64,000 nt of DNA from Streptomyces sp. SID12488 (lineage in GTDB: Bacteria > Actinomycetota > Actinomycetes > Streptomycetales > Streptomycetaceae): contig NZ_JAAGLT010000013.1 in assembly GCF_010548275.1 (NCBI RefSeq), forward strand, positions 1 through 64,000, written 5' to 3'. The notes under the pieces were generated by a model. It ran no database searches and had not been told where the DNA came from. It worked only from the letters and a program-made list of their open reading frames with translations. The position numbers and the translations under genes are program-made. Of the stretch, positions 56,886 through 64,000 are shown in pieces; within the stretch, counting starts at the first letter, position 1; each line of letters begins with the position of its first letter.

Positions 56886-58340
56886 ATGCTGCTCAACCCC
56901 CGTACCCGGTTCACGTCGGCGCTGCTCGCCTCCGCCGTCTCCGTCTGCCTCGTCGCCGCGAGTGCCCCCGCGGCACCCCTGGGCATCGGCGACCGCCTCT
57001 TTCCGCACCTGGGCAACCCCGGGTACGACGTGGCGTCGTACGACCTGGCCTTCAGCTACCCCGGCACCAACACCAAGCCGCTGTCCGCCGTCACGACCAT
57101 CGACGCCTGGACGACCACGCCGCTCGACCGGATCAACCTCGACTTCGCCCACGGCACGGTCGGGTCGGTCGAGGTCGACGGTGAGCCGGCGTCGTTCACC
57201 AGCGCGGGCGAGGACCTGGTGGTGACGCCCAGGGAACCGCTGCCCGCCGGGAGCTGGATGAGGATCACCGTGCGGCACACCAGCAACCCTGTGTCGCCGG
57301 CTGCCCGGGACGGTGGGTGGGTGCGGACGAACGACGGGCTCGCGATGGCCAACCAGGCCGATGTCGCGCACCTGGTGTTCCCGTGCAACGACCACCCCTC
57401 CGACAAGGCGATGTTCACCATCAGGGTCACCGCCCCGAACGGCTACACCGCGGTGGCCAACGGTCTGCCCACCGGCGTCGACCGGGTCGGTGGGGCCACG
57501 ACCTGGACGTACCGCACCCAGCACCCCATGGCCACCGAGCTGGCCCAGGTGTCCATCGGCCGCTCCACCGTCGTGCACCGCGCCGGGCCGCACGGACTGC
57601 CCCTGCGCGATGTCGTGCCCACCAAGGACCGGGCGCTGCTCGAGCCGTGGCTGAAGAAGACGCCCGCGCAGATCGAGTGGATGGAGAGCAAGGTCGGCCG
57701 CTACCCGTTCGAGACGTACGGGCTGCTCATGGCCGAGGCGTCGACCGGCTTCGAGCTGGAGACACAGACACTCTCTCTCTTCGAGAGAGACCTGTTCACC
57801 GAACCCGCCTACCCCGAGTGGTACGTCGACTCGATCATGGTGCACGAACTGTCCCACCAGTGGTTCGGCGACAGCGTCAGCCCGCGCACCTGGTCCGACC
57901 TGTGGCTCAACGAAGGACACGCCACCTGGTACGAGGCCCTGTACGCGGAGGAGAAGGCGGGCCGGAAACTGGTGGACCGCATGAAGGCGGCGTACGGCGC
58001 CTCCGACCGCTGGCGGGCCGCCGGCGGACCACCGGCCGCCCCCAAGCCGCCCAAGCCCGGCCAGAAGATCGGCATCTTCCGCCCCAACGTCTACGACGGT
58101 GCGGCCCTCGCCCTCTATGCCCTGCGCCAGGAGATCGGCCGCCCGGCGTTCGAGAGGGTGGAGGAGGCGTGGGTCGGCCTCCACAAGGACGGTGTCGCGG
58201 GCACCGCAGACTTCGAGCGCCTCGCCTCCGGTATCGCCGGGCGCGATCTGAGCGCGTTCTTCCAGGCGTGGCTGTACGCGGAGAAGACGCCGCCGATGCC
58301 CGGGCACCCCGACTGGAAGTCCGTCGCGCCCACGACATAG
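56886..58340 (+). CDS. Secreted M1-family metallopeptidase
   Basis: 484 residues. Sec signal peptide of about 30 residues (ALLASAVSVCLVAASAPAA). The M1 N-terminal beta domain precedes the gluzincin active site HELSHQWFGDSV (His320, Glu321, His324) and the third zinc ligand in LWLNEGHATWYE (Glu343). The exopeptidase GxMEN motif appears as a variant, STGFELET. The length is short for M1 enzymes; the C-terminal helical domain is reduced. Exported, it probably trims extracellular peptides. Good agreement with the M1 peptidase found before hflX in other Streptomyces. Confidence 0.93.
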   Translation: MLLNPRTRFTSALLASAVSVCLVAASAPAAPLGIGDRLFPHLGNPGYDVASYDLAFSYPGTNTKPLSAVTTIDAWTTTPLDRINLDFAHGTVGSVEVDGEPASFTSAGEDLVVTPREPLPAGSWMRITVRHTSNPVSPAARDGGWVRTNDGLAMANQADVAHLVFPCNDHPSDKAMFTIRVTAPNGYTAVANGLPTGVDRVGGATTWTYRTQHPMATELAQVSIGRSTVVHRAGPHGLPLRDVVPTKDRALLEPWLKKTPAQIEWMESKVGRYPFETYGLLMAEASTGFELETQTLSLFERDLFTEPAYPEWYVDSIMVHELSHQWFGDSVSPRTWSDLWLNEGHATWYEALYAEEKAGRKLVDRMKAAYGASDRWRAAGGPPAAPKPPKPGQKIGIFRPNVYDGAALALYALRQEIGRPAFERVEEAWVGLHKDGVAGTADFERLASGIAGRDLSAFFQAWLYAEKTPPMPGHPDWKSVAPTT

Positions 58341-58519
58341 CGCCACGGAATAACACCGTGACGAGACGGGGCGTGCCGTGCGACCATCTTCAGGTCGGCG
58401 GCACTGCCCCCGGCCTCGCGGGACGGATTCCGGGAATCTCCCGGGACGCTCGTGCGTTGTGGTCAGTGACGGGGCACGCTCCGTCGCCGCACACGCGACC
58501 CCATCGACGTAAGGACCCA

Positions 58520-60016
58520 ATGACCTCCTCTTCTTCCCCTTCCCAGGACACTGAGCGCCTCGCGCACACCTACCCCGAAGGTCTTCGGGCCGATGCCCTG
58601 ATGGAAGAGGACGTCACCTGGAGCCACGAGATCGACGGAGAGCGGGACGGCGACCAGCTCGACCGCTCCGAGCGCGCGGCCCTGCGCCGCGTGGCGGGCC
58701 TCTCCACCGAACTCGAGGACGTCACCGAGGTCGAGTACCGCCAGCTCCGTCTGGAGCGGGTCGTGCTCGTCGGCGTCTGGACCACGGGAACCGTGCGGGA
58801 CGCGGACAACTCGCTCGCCGAACTCGCCGCCCTCGCGGAGACCGCGGGCGCGCTCGTGCTCGACGGCGTCGTCCAGCGCCGCGACAAGCCCGACGCGGCC
58901 ACCTACATCGGCTCCGGCAAGGCCAACGAACTGCGGGACATCGTCATCGAAACGGGCGCGGACACCGTCATCTGCGACGGTGAGCTGAGCCCGGGCCAGC
59001 TGATCCACCTCGAAGACGTCGTCAAGGTCAAGGTCATCGACCGTACGGCCCTGATCCTCGACATCTTCGCCCAGCACGCCAAGTCCCGCGAGGGCAAGGC
59101 ACAGGTCGCGCTCGCGCAGATGCAGTACATGCTGCCGAGGCTCCGCGGCTGGGGTCAGTCGCTGTCCCGTCAGATGGGCGGCGGCAAGGGCGGCGGCCTC
59201 GCCACCCGTGGTCCCGGTGAGACCAAGATCGAGACGGACCGGCGCCGGATCCGCGAGAAGATGGCGAAGATGCGCCGGGAGATCGCGGAGATGAAGACCG
59301 GCCGCGAGATCAAGCGCCAGGAGCGCCGCCGCAACAAGGTGCCCTCGGTCGCCATCGCCGGCTACACCAACGCCGGCAAGTCCTCGCTGCTCAACCGCCT
59401 CACGGGCGCGGGCGTGCTGGTCGAGAACTCCCTGTTCGCGACCCTCGACCCGACCGTGCGCCGGGCCGAGACCCCGAGCGGACGGCTGCACACGCTGACC
59501 GACACCGTCGGTTTCGTCCGGCACCTGCCGCACCACCTGGTCGAGGCGTTCCGCTCCACCATGGAGGAGGTCGGTGACGCCGACCTGATCCTGCACGTGG
59601 TGGACGGTTCGCACCCGACCCCGGAGGAGCAGCTGGCCGCCGTGCGCGAGGTCATCAGGGATGTCGGCGCCACCGGCGTACCCGAGATCGTCGTGATCAA
59701 CAAGGCGGACGCCGCCGACCCGCTGACGCTTCAGCGGCTGATGCGGATGGAGACGCGTTCGATCGCCGTGTCCGCCCGCACCGGTCAGGGCATCGACGAA
59801 CTGCTCGCGCTGATCGACAACGAGCTGCCCCGGCCCTCGGTCGAGATCGAGGCGCTCGTGCCGTACACCCACGGCAACCTGATCGCCCGTGCCCACACCG
59901 ACGGCGAGGTGATCTCCGAGGAGCACACCGCGGAGGGCACGCTGCTCAAGGCGCGGGTGCACGAGGAACTGGCGGCGGATCTGTCGCCGTACGTTCCGGC
60001 GGCAGCTGCGCTTTAG
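58520..60016 (+). CDS. hflX: GTPase HflX, ribosome-associated
   Basis: 498 residues from the ATG at 58520 (GTAAGGA upstream). Stress GTPase that splits stalled ribosomes. N-terminal HflX domain with YIGSGKANELRDIV and DGELSPGQLIHLED; glycine-rich linker (MGGGKGGGLATRGPGETKIE); G domain with GYTNAGKSSLLN (G1), DTVGFVRHLPH (G3) and VINKADAAD (G4). An N-terminal extension of about 60 residues is polar. A strong hairpin 94 bp after the stop separates it from the convergent protease gene. Confidence 0.95.
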   Translation: MTSSSSPSQDTERLAHTYPEGLRADALMEEDVTWSHEIDGERDGDQLDRSERAALRRVAGLSTELEDVTEVEYRQLRLERVVLVGVWTTGTVRDADNSLAELAALAETAGALVLDGVVQRRDKPDAATYIGSGKANELRDIVIETGADTVICDGELSPGQLIHLEDVVKVKVIDRTALILDIFAQHAKSREGKAQVALAQMQYMLPRLRGWGQSLSRQMGGGKGGGLATRGPGETKIETDRRRIREKMAKMRREIAEMKTGREIKRQERRRNKVPSVAIAGYTNAGKSSLLNRLTGAGVLVENSLFATLDPTVRRAETPSGRLHTLTDTVGFVRHLPHHLVEAFRSTMEEVGDADLILHVVDGSHPTPEEQLAAVREVIRDVGATGVPEIVVINKADAADPLTLQRLMRMETRSIAVSARTGQGIDELLALIDNELPRPSVEIEALVPYTHGNLIARAHTDGEVISEEHTAEGTLLKARVHEELAADLSPYVPAAAAL

Positions 60017-60054
60017 GCTCCACCGGGCGGGTGCATCGTCGTCTGCGGGCGCGA

Positions 60055-60109
60055 TGTGGCTGGTCGCGCCCACGCGGCGGAGCCGCAAAGGTCAGGGCCC
60101 CGCGCCCCT
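60055..60109. repeat. Streptomyces-type intergenic GC motif
   Basis: GGCTGGTCGCGCCCACGCGG and the following CGCGCCCC resemble a motif I have often seen between Streptomyces genes, usually near the ends of convergent genes. Only one copy occurs in this window. Its function is unknown; the call is by recognition only. Confidence 0.35.
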
Positions 60110-60148
60110 GGGTGGCCCCCCTTATGCCTCCGGCATGGGGGGCCACCC
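60110..60148. terminator. Bidirectional terminator between hflX and the protease gene
   Basis: GGGTGGCCCCCC and GGGGGGCCACCC form a perfect 12-bp stem, extended inside by ATGCC/GGCAT across a TT bulge and closed by TCC. It stands between two convergent genes, 94 bp after the hflX stop and 7 bp after the protease stop. Confidence 0.88.
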
Positions 60149-60154
60149 TCCCTG

Positions 60155-61387
60155 CTAACGGGCGAACTTGCCGCTCACCTCGTCGTACACGCCCTTCGCG
60201 ACCTTGCCCAGCCTCGGGCCCGCCAGCCAGCCCGAACTCACCGGGCCGATCGAGGTGTTGGAGACGAGGGCCGGGTTGCCGTCCGAGCCCGTGGCGACCC
60301 AGCCGCCGCCGGAGGAACCGCCGGTCATGGTGCATCCGATGCGGTACATCGTCGGATCCGACCTGAGGATCGACAGCCGGCCCGGCTCGTCCTTGCACTG
60401 GTACATCGTCTCGCCGTCGAACGGCGCCGCCGCCGGATACCCGGTCGCCGTGATGCTTCCCACCTGAGACACGGCAGGCGCGTCGAAGTCCACCGGGAGG
60501 GCCGAACCGACCGTCTCCTCCAATGACTTGCCGCCTCCGCCCTTCTCCGGCGTCACATGGATGACCGCGAAGTCGTACGGTGCCCCGTCGCCGCCCGTCG
60601 AACCGCCCTGCGCGATCCACTGGTCGGACGTCTGGGTCCAGTCACCCCACCAGACGCCGTAGGGAGCGACCTCCGCGCGAGGCGTGTTCTCCACCTCGGC
60701 GCTCGACCTGCCCGCGTTGTTGTACGACGGCACGAAGGCGATGTTGCGGTACCAGCCGCCCTTCTTGCCGGCGTGCACGCAGTGACCCGCGGTCCAGACG
60801 AGGTTCGACTTGCCGGGGTGAGCGGGGTCCTCCACCACGGTCGCCGAGCAGACCATCGTGCCCTCGGGGGCGTCGAAGAACACCTTGCCCGCCTCGGGCG
60901 CGCTGGCGTGGTACGCGGGCGGCACGGCCCTGGCCTTCACCGCCCGCGGCGTCGGGTCGGTGACGCCCTGGTCGCCGGTGAGGTCGTTGGTGTCGACGCT
61001 CTTCTCCGGGTCGTCGGCGTCCCGCATCCGGTCCGTGTCCCAGAGGCCCTCGATGATCGGGTTGACGTAGTCCTCGGCCTCGCGCAGCCAGTCGTCCTTG
61101 TCCCAGTTCTTCCAGGCGCCGTTCTTCCACTTGTCGATGTCTATCCCGTGCTCTTTGAGCTTGTCCCTGAGCCCGTCCGGGATCGTGATCTTCCCGGCAC
61201 CGTCGTCGGTCGCGGAGGCGGACGACTGCCCGCTCGCGTCGGAACCCCCGGAGTCGGAGCCGGACCCGCAGGCGGTGGCGGCGAGCGTGAGCGCCACGGC
61301 CAGGCCTACGACGGCCGGCACGGGGGAGGTCCCGCGGCGCGCGCCCCTCCCGTCCCGGGCGATGAAGGGTGGGCGTATGGGTCGCAT
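60155..61387 (-). CDS. Lipoprotein trypsin-like serine protease
   Basis: 410 residues from the ATG at 61387 (GGGGGAG upstream). Lipoprotein signal peptide (VVGLAVALTLAATAC, then GSGSD). A Ser/Asp-rich linker and a charged region (about 60-150) precede a chymotrypsin-fold domain with the triad visible as WTAGHCV (His202), YDFAVIHV (Asp272) and GGSSGGGW (Ser359). Two cysteine pairs could form disulfides. Cell-surface protease of unknown substrate; the family is widespread in Streptomyces. Confidence 0.9.
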   Translation of the reverse strand: MRPIRPPFIARDGRGARRGTSPVPAVVGLAVALTLAATACGSGSDSGGSDASGQSSASATDDGAGKITIPDGLRDKLKEHGIDIDKWKNGAWKNWDKDDWLREAEDYVNPIIEGLWDTDRMRDADDPEKSVDTNDLTGDQGVTDPTPRAVKARAVPPAYHASAPEAGKVFFDAPEGTMVCSATVVEDPAHPGKSNLVWTAGHCVHAGKKGGWYRNIAFVPSYNNAGRSSAEVENTPRAEVAPYGVWWGDWTQTSDQWIAQGGSTGGDGAPYDFAVIHVTPEKGGGGKSLEETVGSALPVDFDAPAVSQVGSITATGYPAAAPFDGETMYQCKDEPGRLSILRSDPTMYRIGCTMTGGSSGGGWVATGSDGNPALVSNTSIGPVSSGWLAGPRLGKVAKGVYDEVSGKFAR

Positions 61388-61742
61388 GATCTGACTCCCC
61401 CTGGCGTGGTCGAACCGTGTGCTGTCCCCGCTCGGCATCACACACTATGCGGTCGCTGTGGAGCGCATCCGCTGGAACGGCAACGGTTTCGCTACGGGCG
61501 GGCGGGTCTGCGGATCGTCCACCGGGCTACCGATGTGACGCCTTGCCACGGCTGTTCCCGGAGTGCTGTTCCCGTTGTGCTGGGGCGACGGCACCTTCCC
61601 GGCAAGGATCTTGAGTCGACCCGTGACTCCTGCGGTGCACAGGGTGTTGGTAACGGGAGGGGTCTATCGCCGAGTTGGTGCTCGGCGGGACGGCAGAGCA
61701 GTGGAACAGCGGGGAGTTGGGGCATTGGGGCTGCGGGAGTCC
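61388..61742. other. Protease-aminotransferase divergent region
   Basis: 355 bp upstream of the siderophore-type genes. I looked for an iron box of the IdeR/DmdR1 type (TTAGGTTAGGCTAACCTAA-like) and found none. Leftward, TAGTGT at 61442-61447 could be a -10 element of the protease gene. The frame of the aminotransferase stays open back to 61563 but without similarity. Confidence 0.4.
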
Positions 61743-63176
61743 ATGGAGACGGGGGCGTACGAGGGGATTCTGCGGCGCCAGTCGGCGCGTGAATCGGCGG
61801 CGCGCACCTACGCGCGCGCCCTGCCGATCGTCCCCGTACGGGCACGTGGGCTGACGATCGAGGGCGCCGACGGCCGCCGCTACCTCGACTGCCTCTCCGG
61901 CGCGGGGACACTGGCCCTCGGCCACAACCACCCGGTCGTGCTGGAGGCGATCCGCAAGGTCCTCGACTCGGGAGCGCCGCTGCACGTCCTCGACCTGGCG
62001 ACCCCCGTCAAGGACGCCTTCATCACCGAGCTGTTCCGCACCCTGCCGCCCGGACTCGCCGACCACGCGCGCGTGCAGTTCTGCGGACCGGCCGGGACGG
62101 ACGCGGTCGAGGCCGCGTTCAAGCTCGTGCGCGCCGCGACCGGCCGCACCGGCATGCTCGCCTTCACAGGCGCCTACCACGGCATGACCGCGGGTTCGCT
62201 CGGCGCCTCCGGCCACGCGACCGACGTACGGGTCGCCCGGCTGCCCTTCCCGCAGGACTACCGCTGCCCCTTCGGGATGGGTGGCGCCCAGGGCGCCGAA
62301 CTCGCCGCCCGCTGGACCGAGTCCGTCCTCGACGACACCAAGTCGGGCGTGCCGTTGCCCGCCGGGATGATCCTCGAACCCGTCCAGGGCGAAGGCGGGG
62401 TGATTCCCGCTCCGGACGCCTGGATGCGGCGCATGCGACGGATCACCGAGTCCCGCTCGATCCCGCTGATCGCCGACGAGATCCAGACGGGCGTCGGCCG
62501 CACCGGCACGTTCTGGGCTGTGGAGCACAGCGGGGTCACCCCGGACGTGATGGTGCTGTCCAAGGCGATCGGCGGCAGCCTGCCGCTGGCAGTCGTGGTC
62601 TACCGCGACGACCTCGACGTCTGGGAGCCCGGCGCCCACGCGGGCACGTTCCGCGGCAACCAGCTCGCCATGGCCGCCGGGACGGCCACCCTGGCGTACG
62701 TCCGCGAACACGGACTCGCCGAACGCGCGGCCACCCTGGGCACCCGCATGCTCTCCCAGCTCCGACGGCTGGCCGCGGAGTTCCCGATCATCGGCGATGT
62801 GCGCGGCCGGGGCCTGATGATCGGGGTCGAACTGGTCGAACCGGGGGCGGAGCCGGGTGCGGGGGCCGCCGCAGACTCCGACGACAGCGACCGAGACCCC
62901 GATCCGGAGGTCTTCCCCGCCCCGGCCGACGGTGGGCCGCGTCCCGCGGCGCCCGAACTGGCCGCCGCCGTACAGCGGGAGTGTCTGCGCCGGGGCCTGA
63001 TCGTCGAACTCGGCGGACGCCGGGCGAGTGTCGTCCGCCTGCTGCCGCCGCTGACCATCACCGACGAACAGGCCGCCGCGGTACTCGACCGGCTGGCCGA
63101 CGCGGTGGCGGCGGTGGCACGCGGCCACACCGACTCCGGCCGCCCGCACACCACCCACGCCGAGCGAGCGGGGTAG
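61743..63176 (+). CDS. Diaminobutyrate--2-oxoglutarate aminotransferase-like, class III
   Basis: 477 residues from the ATG at 61743 (GGGAG 5 nt upstream). Class III PLP aminotransferase. LDCLSGAGTLALGHNHP, the substrate/PLP segment FCGPAGTDAVEAAFKLVR, AYHGMTAGSLGAS, the conserved LIADEIQTGVGRTG and the PLP lysine in VLSKAIGGSLPLAVVV are intact. A low-complexity Asp/Pro-rich insertion (about 375-405) interrupts the C-terminal domain. Members make 2,4-diaminobutyrate or related diamines as siderophore building blocks; the next gene is an IucA/IucC synthetase, supporting such a role. I recall a similar pair (near SCO5799-5801) in S. coelicolor. Confidence 0.9.
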   Translation: METGAYEGILRRQSARESAARTYARALPIVPVRARGLTIEGADGRRYLDCLSGAGTLALGHNHPVVLEAIRKVLDSGAPLHVLDLATPVKDAFITELFRTLPPGLADHARVQFCGPAGTDAVEAAFKLVRAATGRTGMLAFTGAYHGMTAGSLGASGHATDVRVARLPFPQDYRCPFGMGGAQGAELAARWTESVLDDTKSGVPLPAGMILEPVQGEGGVIPAPDAWMRRMRRITESRSIPLIADEIQTGVGRTGTFWAVEHSGVTPDVMVLSKAIGGSLPLAVVVYRDDLDVWEPGAHAGTFRGNQLAMAAGTATLAYVREHGLAERAATLGTRMLSQLRRLAAEFPIIGDVRGRGLMIGVELVEPGAEPGAGAAADSDDSDRDPDPEVFPAPADGGPRPAAPELAAAVQRECLRRGLIVELGGRRASVVRLLPPLTITDEQAAAVLDRLADAVAAVARGHTDSGRPHTTHAERAG

Positions 63177-63246
63177 CCAGGTCCAACGCCCGTTCGTACC
63201 AACCCGGTTCGCCGCCCGCACGCGCACTCGCACAACCTCACGAGGA

Positions 63247-64000
63247 ATGGTCTTGAACAGCACCCCCGTACCCGAAGGCCGTTCCCACCCCACCCCCGCG
63301 CGCGGCTTCCGGACCGGGAGAGAGACGGTGCCCCGCCAGAAGGGAACAGCCGGCGGTGCCGAGTGGGCGCGCGATGCCACGGCCGACCTCCTGGAGCACC
63401 TCGACCCCCACACCGCCGCCCAGGCCGCCGCCACCGAGAACCTGCTGCGCTGCTGGGTACGCGAGAACGACCTCACCGCCCCCGACGACGGCACCCTCCG
63501 CATCCCCCTCCCCACCAGCGGCACCGCCCTGCTGGCCCCGGTCCACTACTGGTCCCCGACCGGCTGGCACCGCTTCGGCCTCCCCCACCTGGCCGACGCC
63601 CCCGCAGGAGCCCCGGCAGCCGACGCGGTCACCGTCGCGACCCTGCTCGCGAGGGAGGCGTACGACGGTCCGAAGCCGGCCCGGGTCGACCCGGTGACCG
63701 AGGCACCCTCGGCTCGCGCGGGCGGCATGTCAGCGGCGATCGACGCCCCCGATACCCCGACCTCGCCGGTGTCCTCGGTCCTGCCACCCGACGCGGTCGA
63801 CCTGGTCGCACGGGTCGCCGACTCCGTCCGCCGGACCGCCACCTTCATCAGTGACCGCCGTGCACAGCCGGCCGACGGGCCCGACCTCTTTCTCGCCGCC
63901 GAGCAGTCGCTGCTGCTCGGCCACCCGTTGCATCCGACCCCGAAGAGCCGTGAAGGGCTGGCCGAGGCCGAAGCCCGCCTCTACTCACCGGAGTTGCGCG
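63247..64000 (+). CDS. IucA/IucC-family NRPS-independent siderophore synthetase (5' part)
   Basis: 251 codons, open at the window edge. The N-terminal part has LLRCWVRENDLTAPDD, then LAPVHYWSPTGWHRFGLPHL, and at the end AEQSLLLGHPLHPTPKSREG followed by YSPEL, which is the conserved H-P-x-H-P-x-x-K-s-R-x-G substrate/ATP-binding motif of IucA/IucC enzymes. They join citrate, succinate-like acids and amines or hydroxylamines into siderophores. ATG 63247 is the first start after GAGGA; TTG 63253 has better spacing. 70 bp after the aminotransferase, probably the same operon. The C-terminal 350 or so residues lie outside the window. Confidence 0.9.
   Translation, partial: MVLNSTPVPEGRSHPTPARGFRTGRETVPRQKGTAGGAEWARDATADLLEHLDPHTAAQAAATENLLRCWVRENDLTAPDDGTLRIPLPTSGTALLAPVHYWSPTGWHRFGLPHLADAPAGAPAADAVTVATLLAREAYDGPKPARVDPVTEAPSARAGGMSAAIDAPDTPTSPVSSVLPPDAVDLVARVADSVRRTATFISDRRAQPADGPDLFLAAEQSLLLGHPLHPTPKSREGLAEAEARLYSPELR

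Noticed and set aside
55485..58520. 1011-codon minus-strand open frame across rshA and the M1 peptidase
   Set aside because: Arg/Gly/Val-rich without domains; the plus-strand genes carry intact catalytic motifs.
61388..61742. Iron box upstream of the siderophore-type genes
   Set aside because: No TTAGGTTAG-like palindrome seen on either strand; reported as an absence instead.

Overview
The window is chromosomal DNA from a Streptomyces or a very close relative. GC content is high, third codon positions are almost all G or C, GTG and TTG starts are frequent, and the genes include the osaABC osmoadaptation locus, clgR, gluABCD-gluRK and rshA. As far as I remember it, the gene order matches the conserved core region of Streptomyces coelicolor from the osa genes through recA, the glutamate transporter and miaB/miaA to hflX. 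This placement is recognition from memory, not a database comparison.

Layout. At 1-1.1 kb are the last gene of an rRNA operon (5S) with its terminator, a shortened DegT-type aminotransferase-like gene and tRNA-Thr(GGT). At 1.1-10.6 kb is the osmoadaptation locus: osaC (minus), then divergent osaA, a 1823-residue hybrid kinase with an array of HAMP-like repeats, and osaB. At 10.8-18.2 kb is a plus-strand block: ftsK, a RodZ-like HTH membrane protein, rimO, pgsA, a CinA-domain gene and clgR; rimO, pgsA and cinA overlap by 4 bp. At 18.5-28.6 kb are an SDR oxidoreductase, a Nei-type glycosylase and the giant helicase lhr (minus), then an AraC regulator with azlC-azlD (plus) and a terpenoid-cyclase-fold protein. 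At 28.6-32.7 kb are a DUF3046 gene, an AI-2E-type permease and recA-recX, with an SOS-like box in the recA promoter. At 32.8-35.8 kb are rhodanese and cysteine dioxygenase, preceded by an unannotated cysteine-rich leader peptide with its own promoter and a hairpin, followed by an FAD monooxygenase. At 36-43.5 kb are the glutamate ABC transporter gluABCD, the divergent two-component pair gluR-gluK, a TAXI-type binding protein and a MazG-like protein. At 43.6-47.2 kb is molybdate uptake (modABC), a broken HTH/TOBE regulator gene and a small molybdopterin-domain protein. At 47.3-60 kb are mostly housekeeping genes (miaB, miaA, dapF, rshA, hflX) with small accessory genes between them: an M24-like protein, a RelE-like protein, a LigB-like protein, an MT0933-type antitoxin-like protein and an M1 peptidase. 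At 60.1-64 kb are a lipoprotein serine protease and the start of a siderophore locus: a diaminobutyrate-type aminotransferase and an IucA/IucC synthetase cut by the window edge.

Connections. Several local units make sense as circuits: osaABC (osmotic stress, sigma-B control), recA-recX (recombination and its brake), gluRK-gluABCD (glutamate sensing and uptake), modABC with a lost molybdate regulator, and cysteine dioxygenase-rhodanese behind a likely cysteine-sensing leader. The best candidate for an undescribed element is that leader, at about 33.82-33.99 kb. Other points for a second look are the decayed mod regulator, a set of at least eight genes whose start codons lie 6-7 nt after a -10-like hexamer without a Shine-Dalgarno sequence (probable leaderless mRNAs), and the degenerate-looking synthetase half of RshA. 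Most of the window is ordinary Streptomyces core genome.
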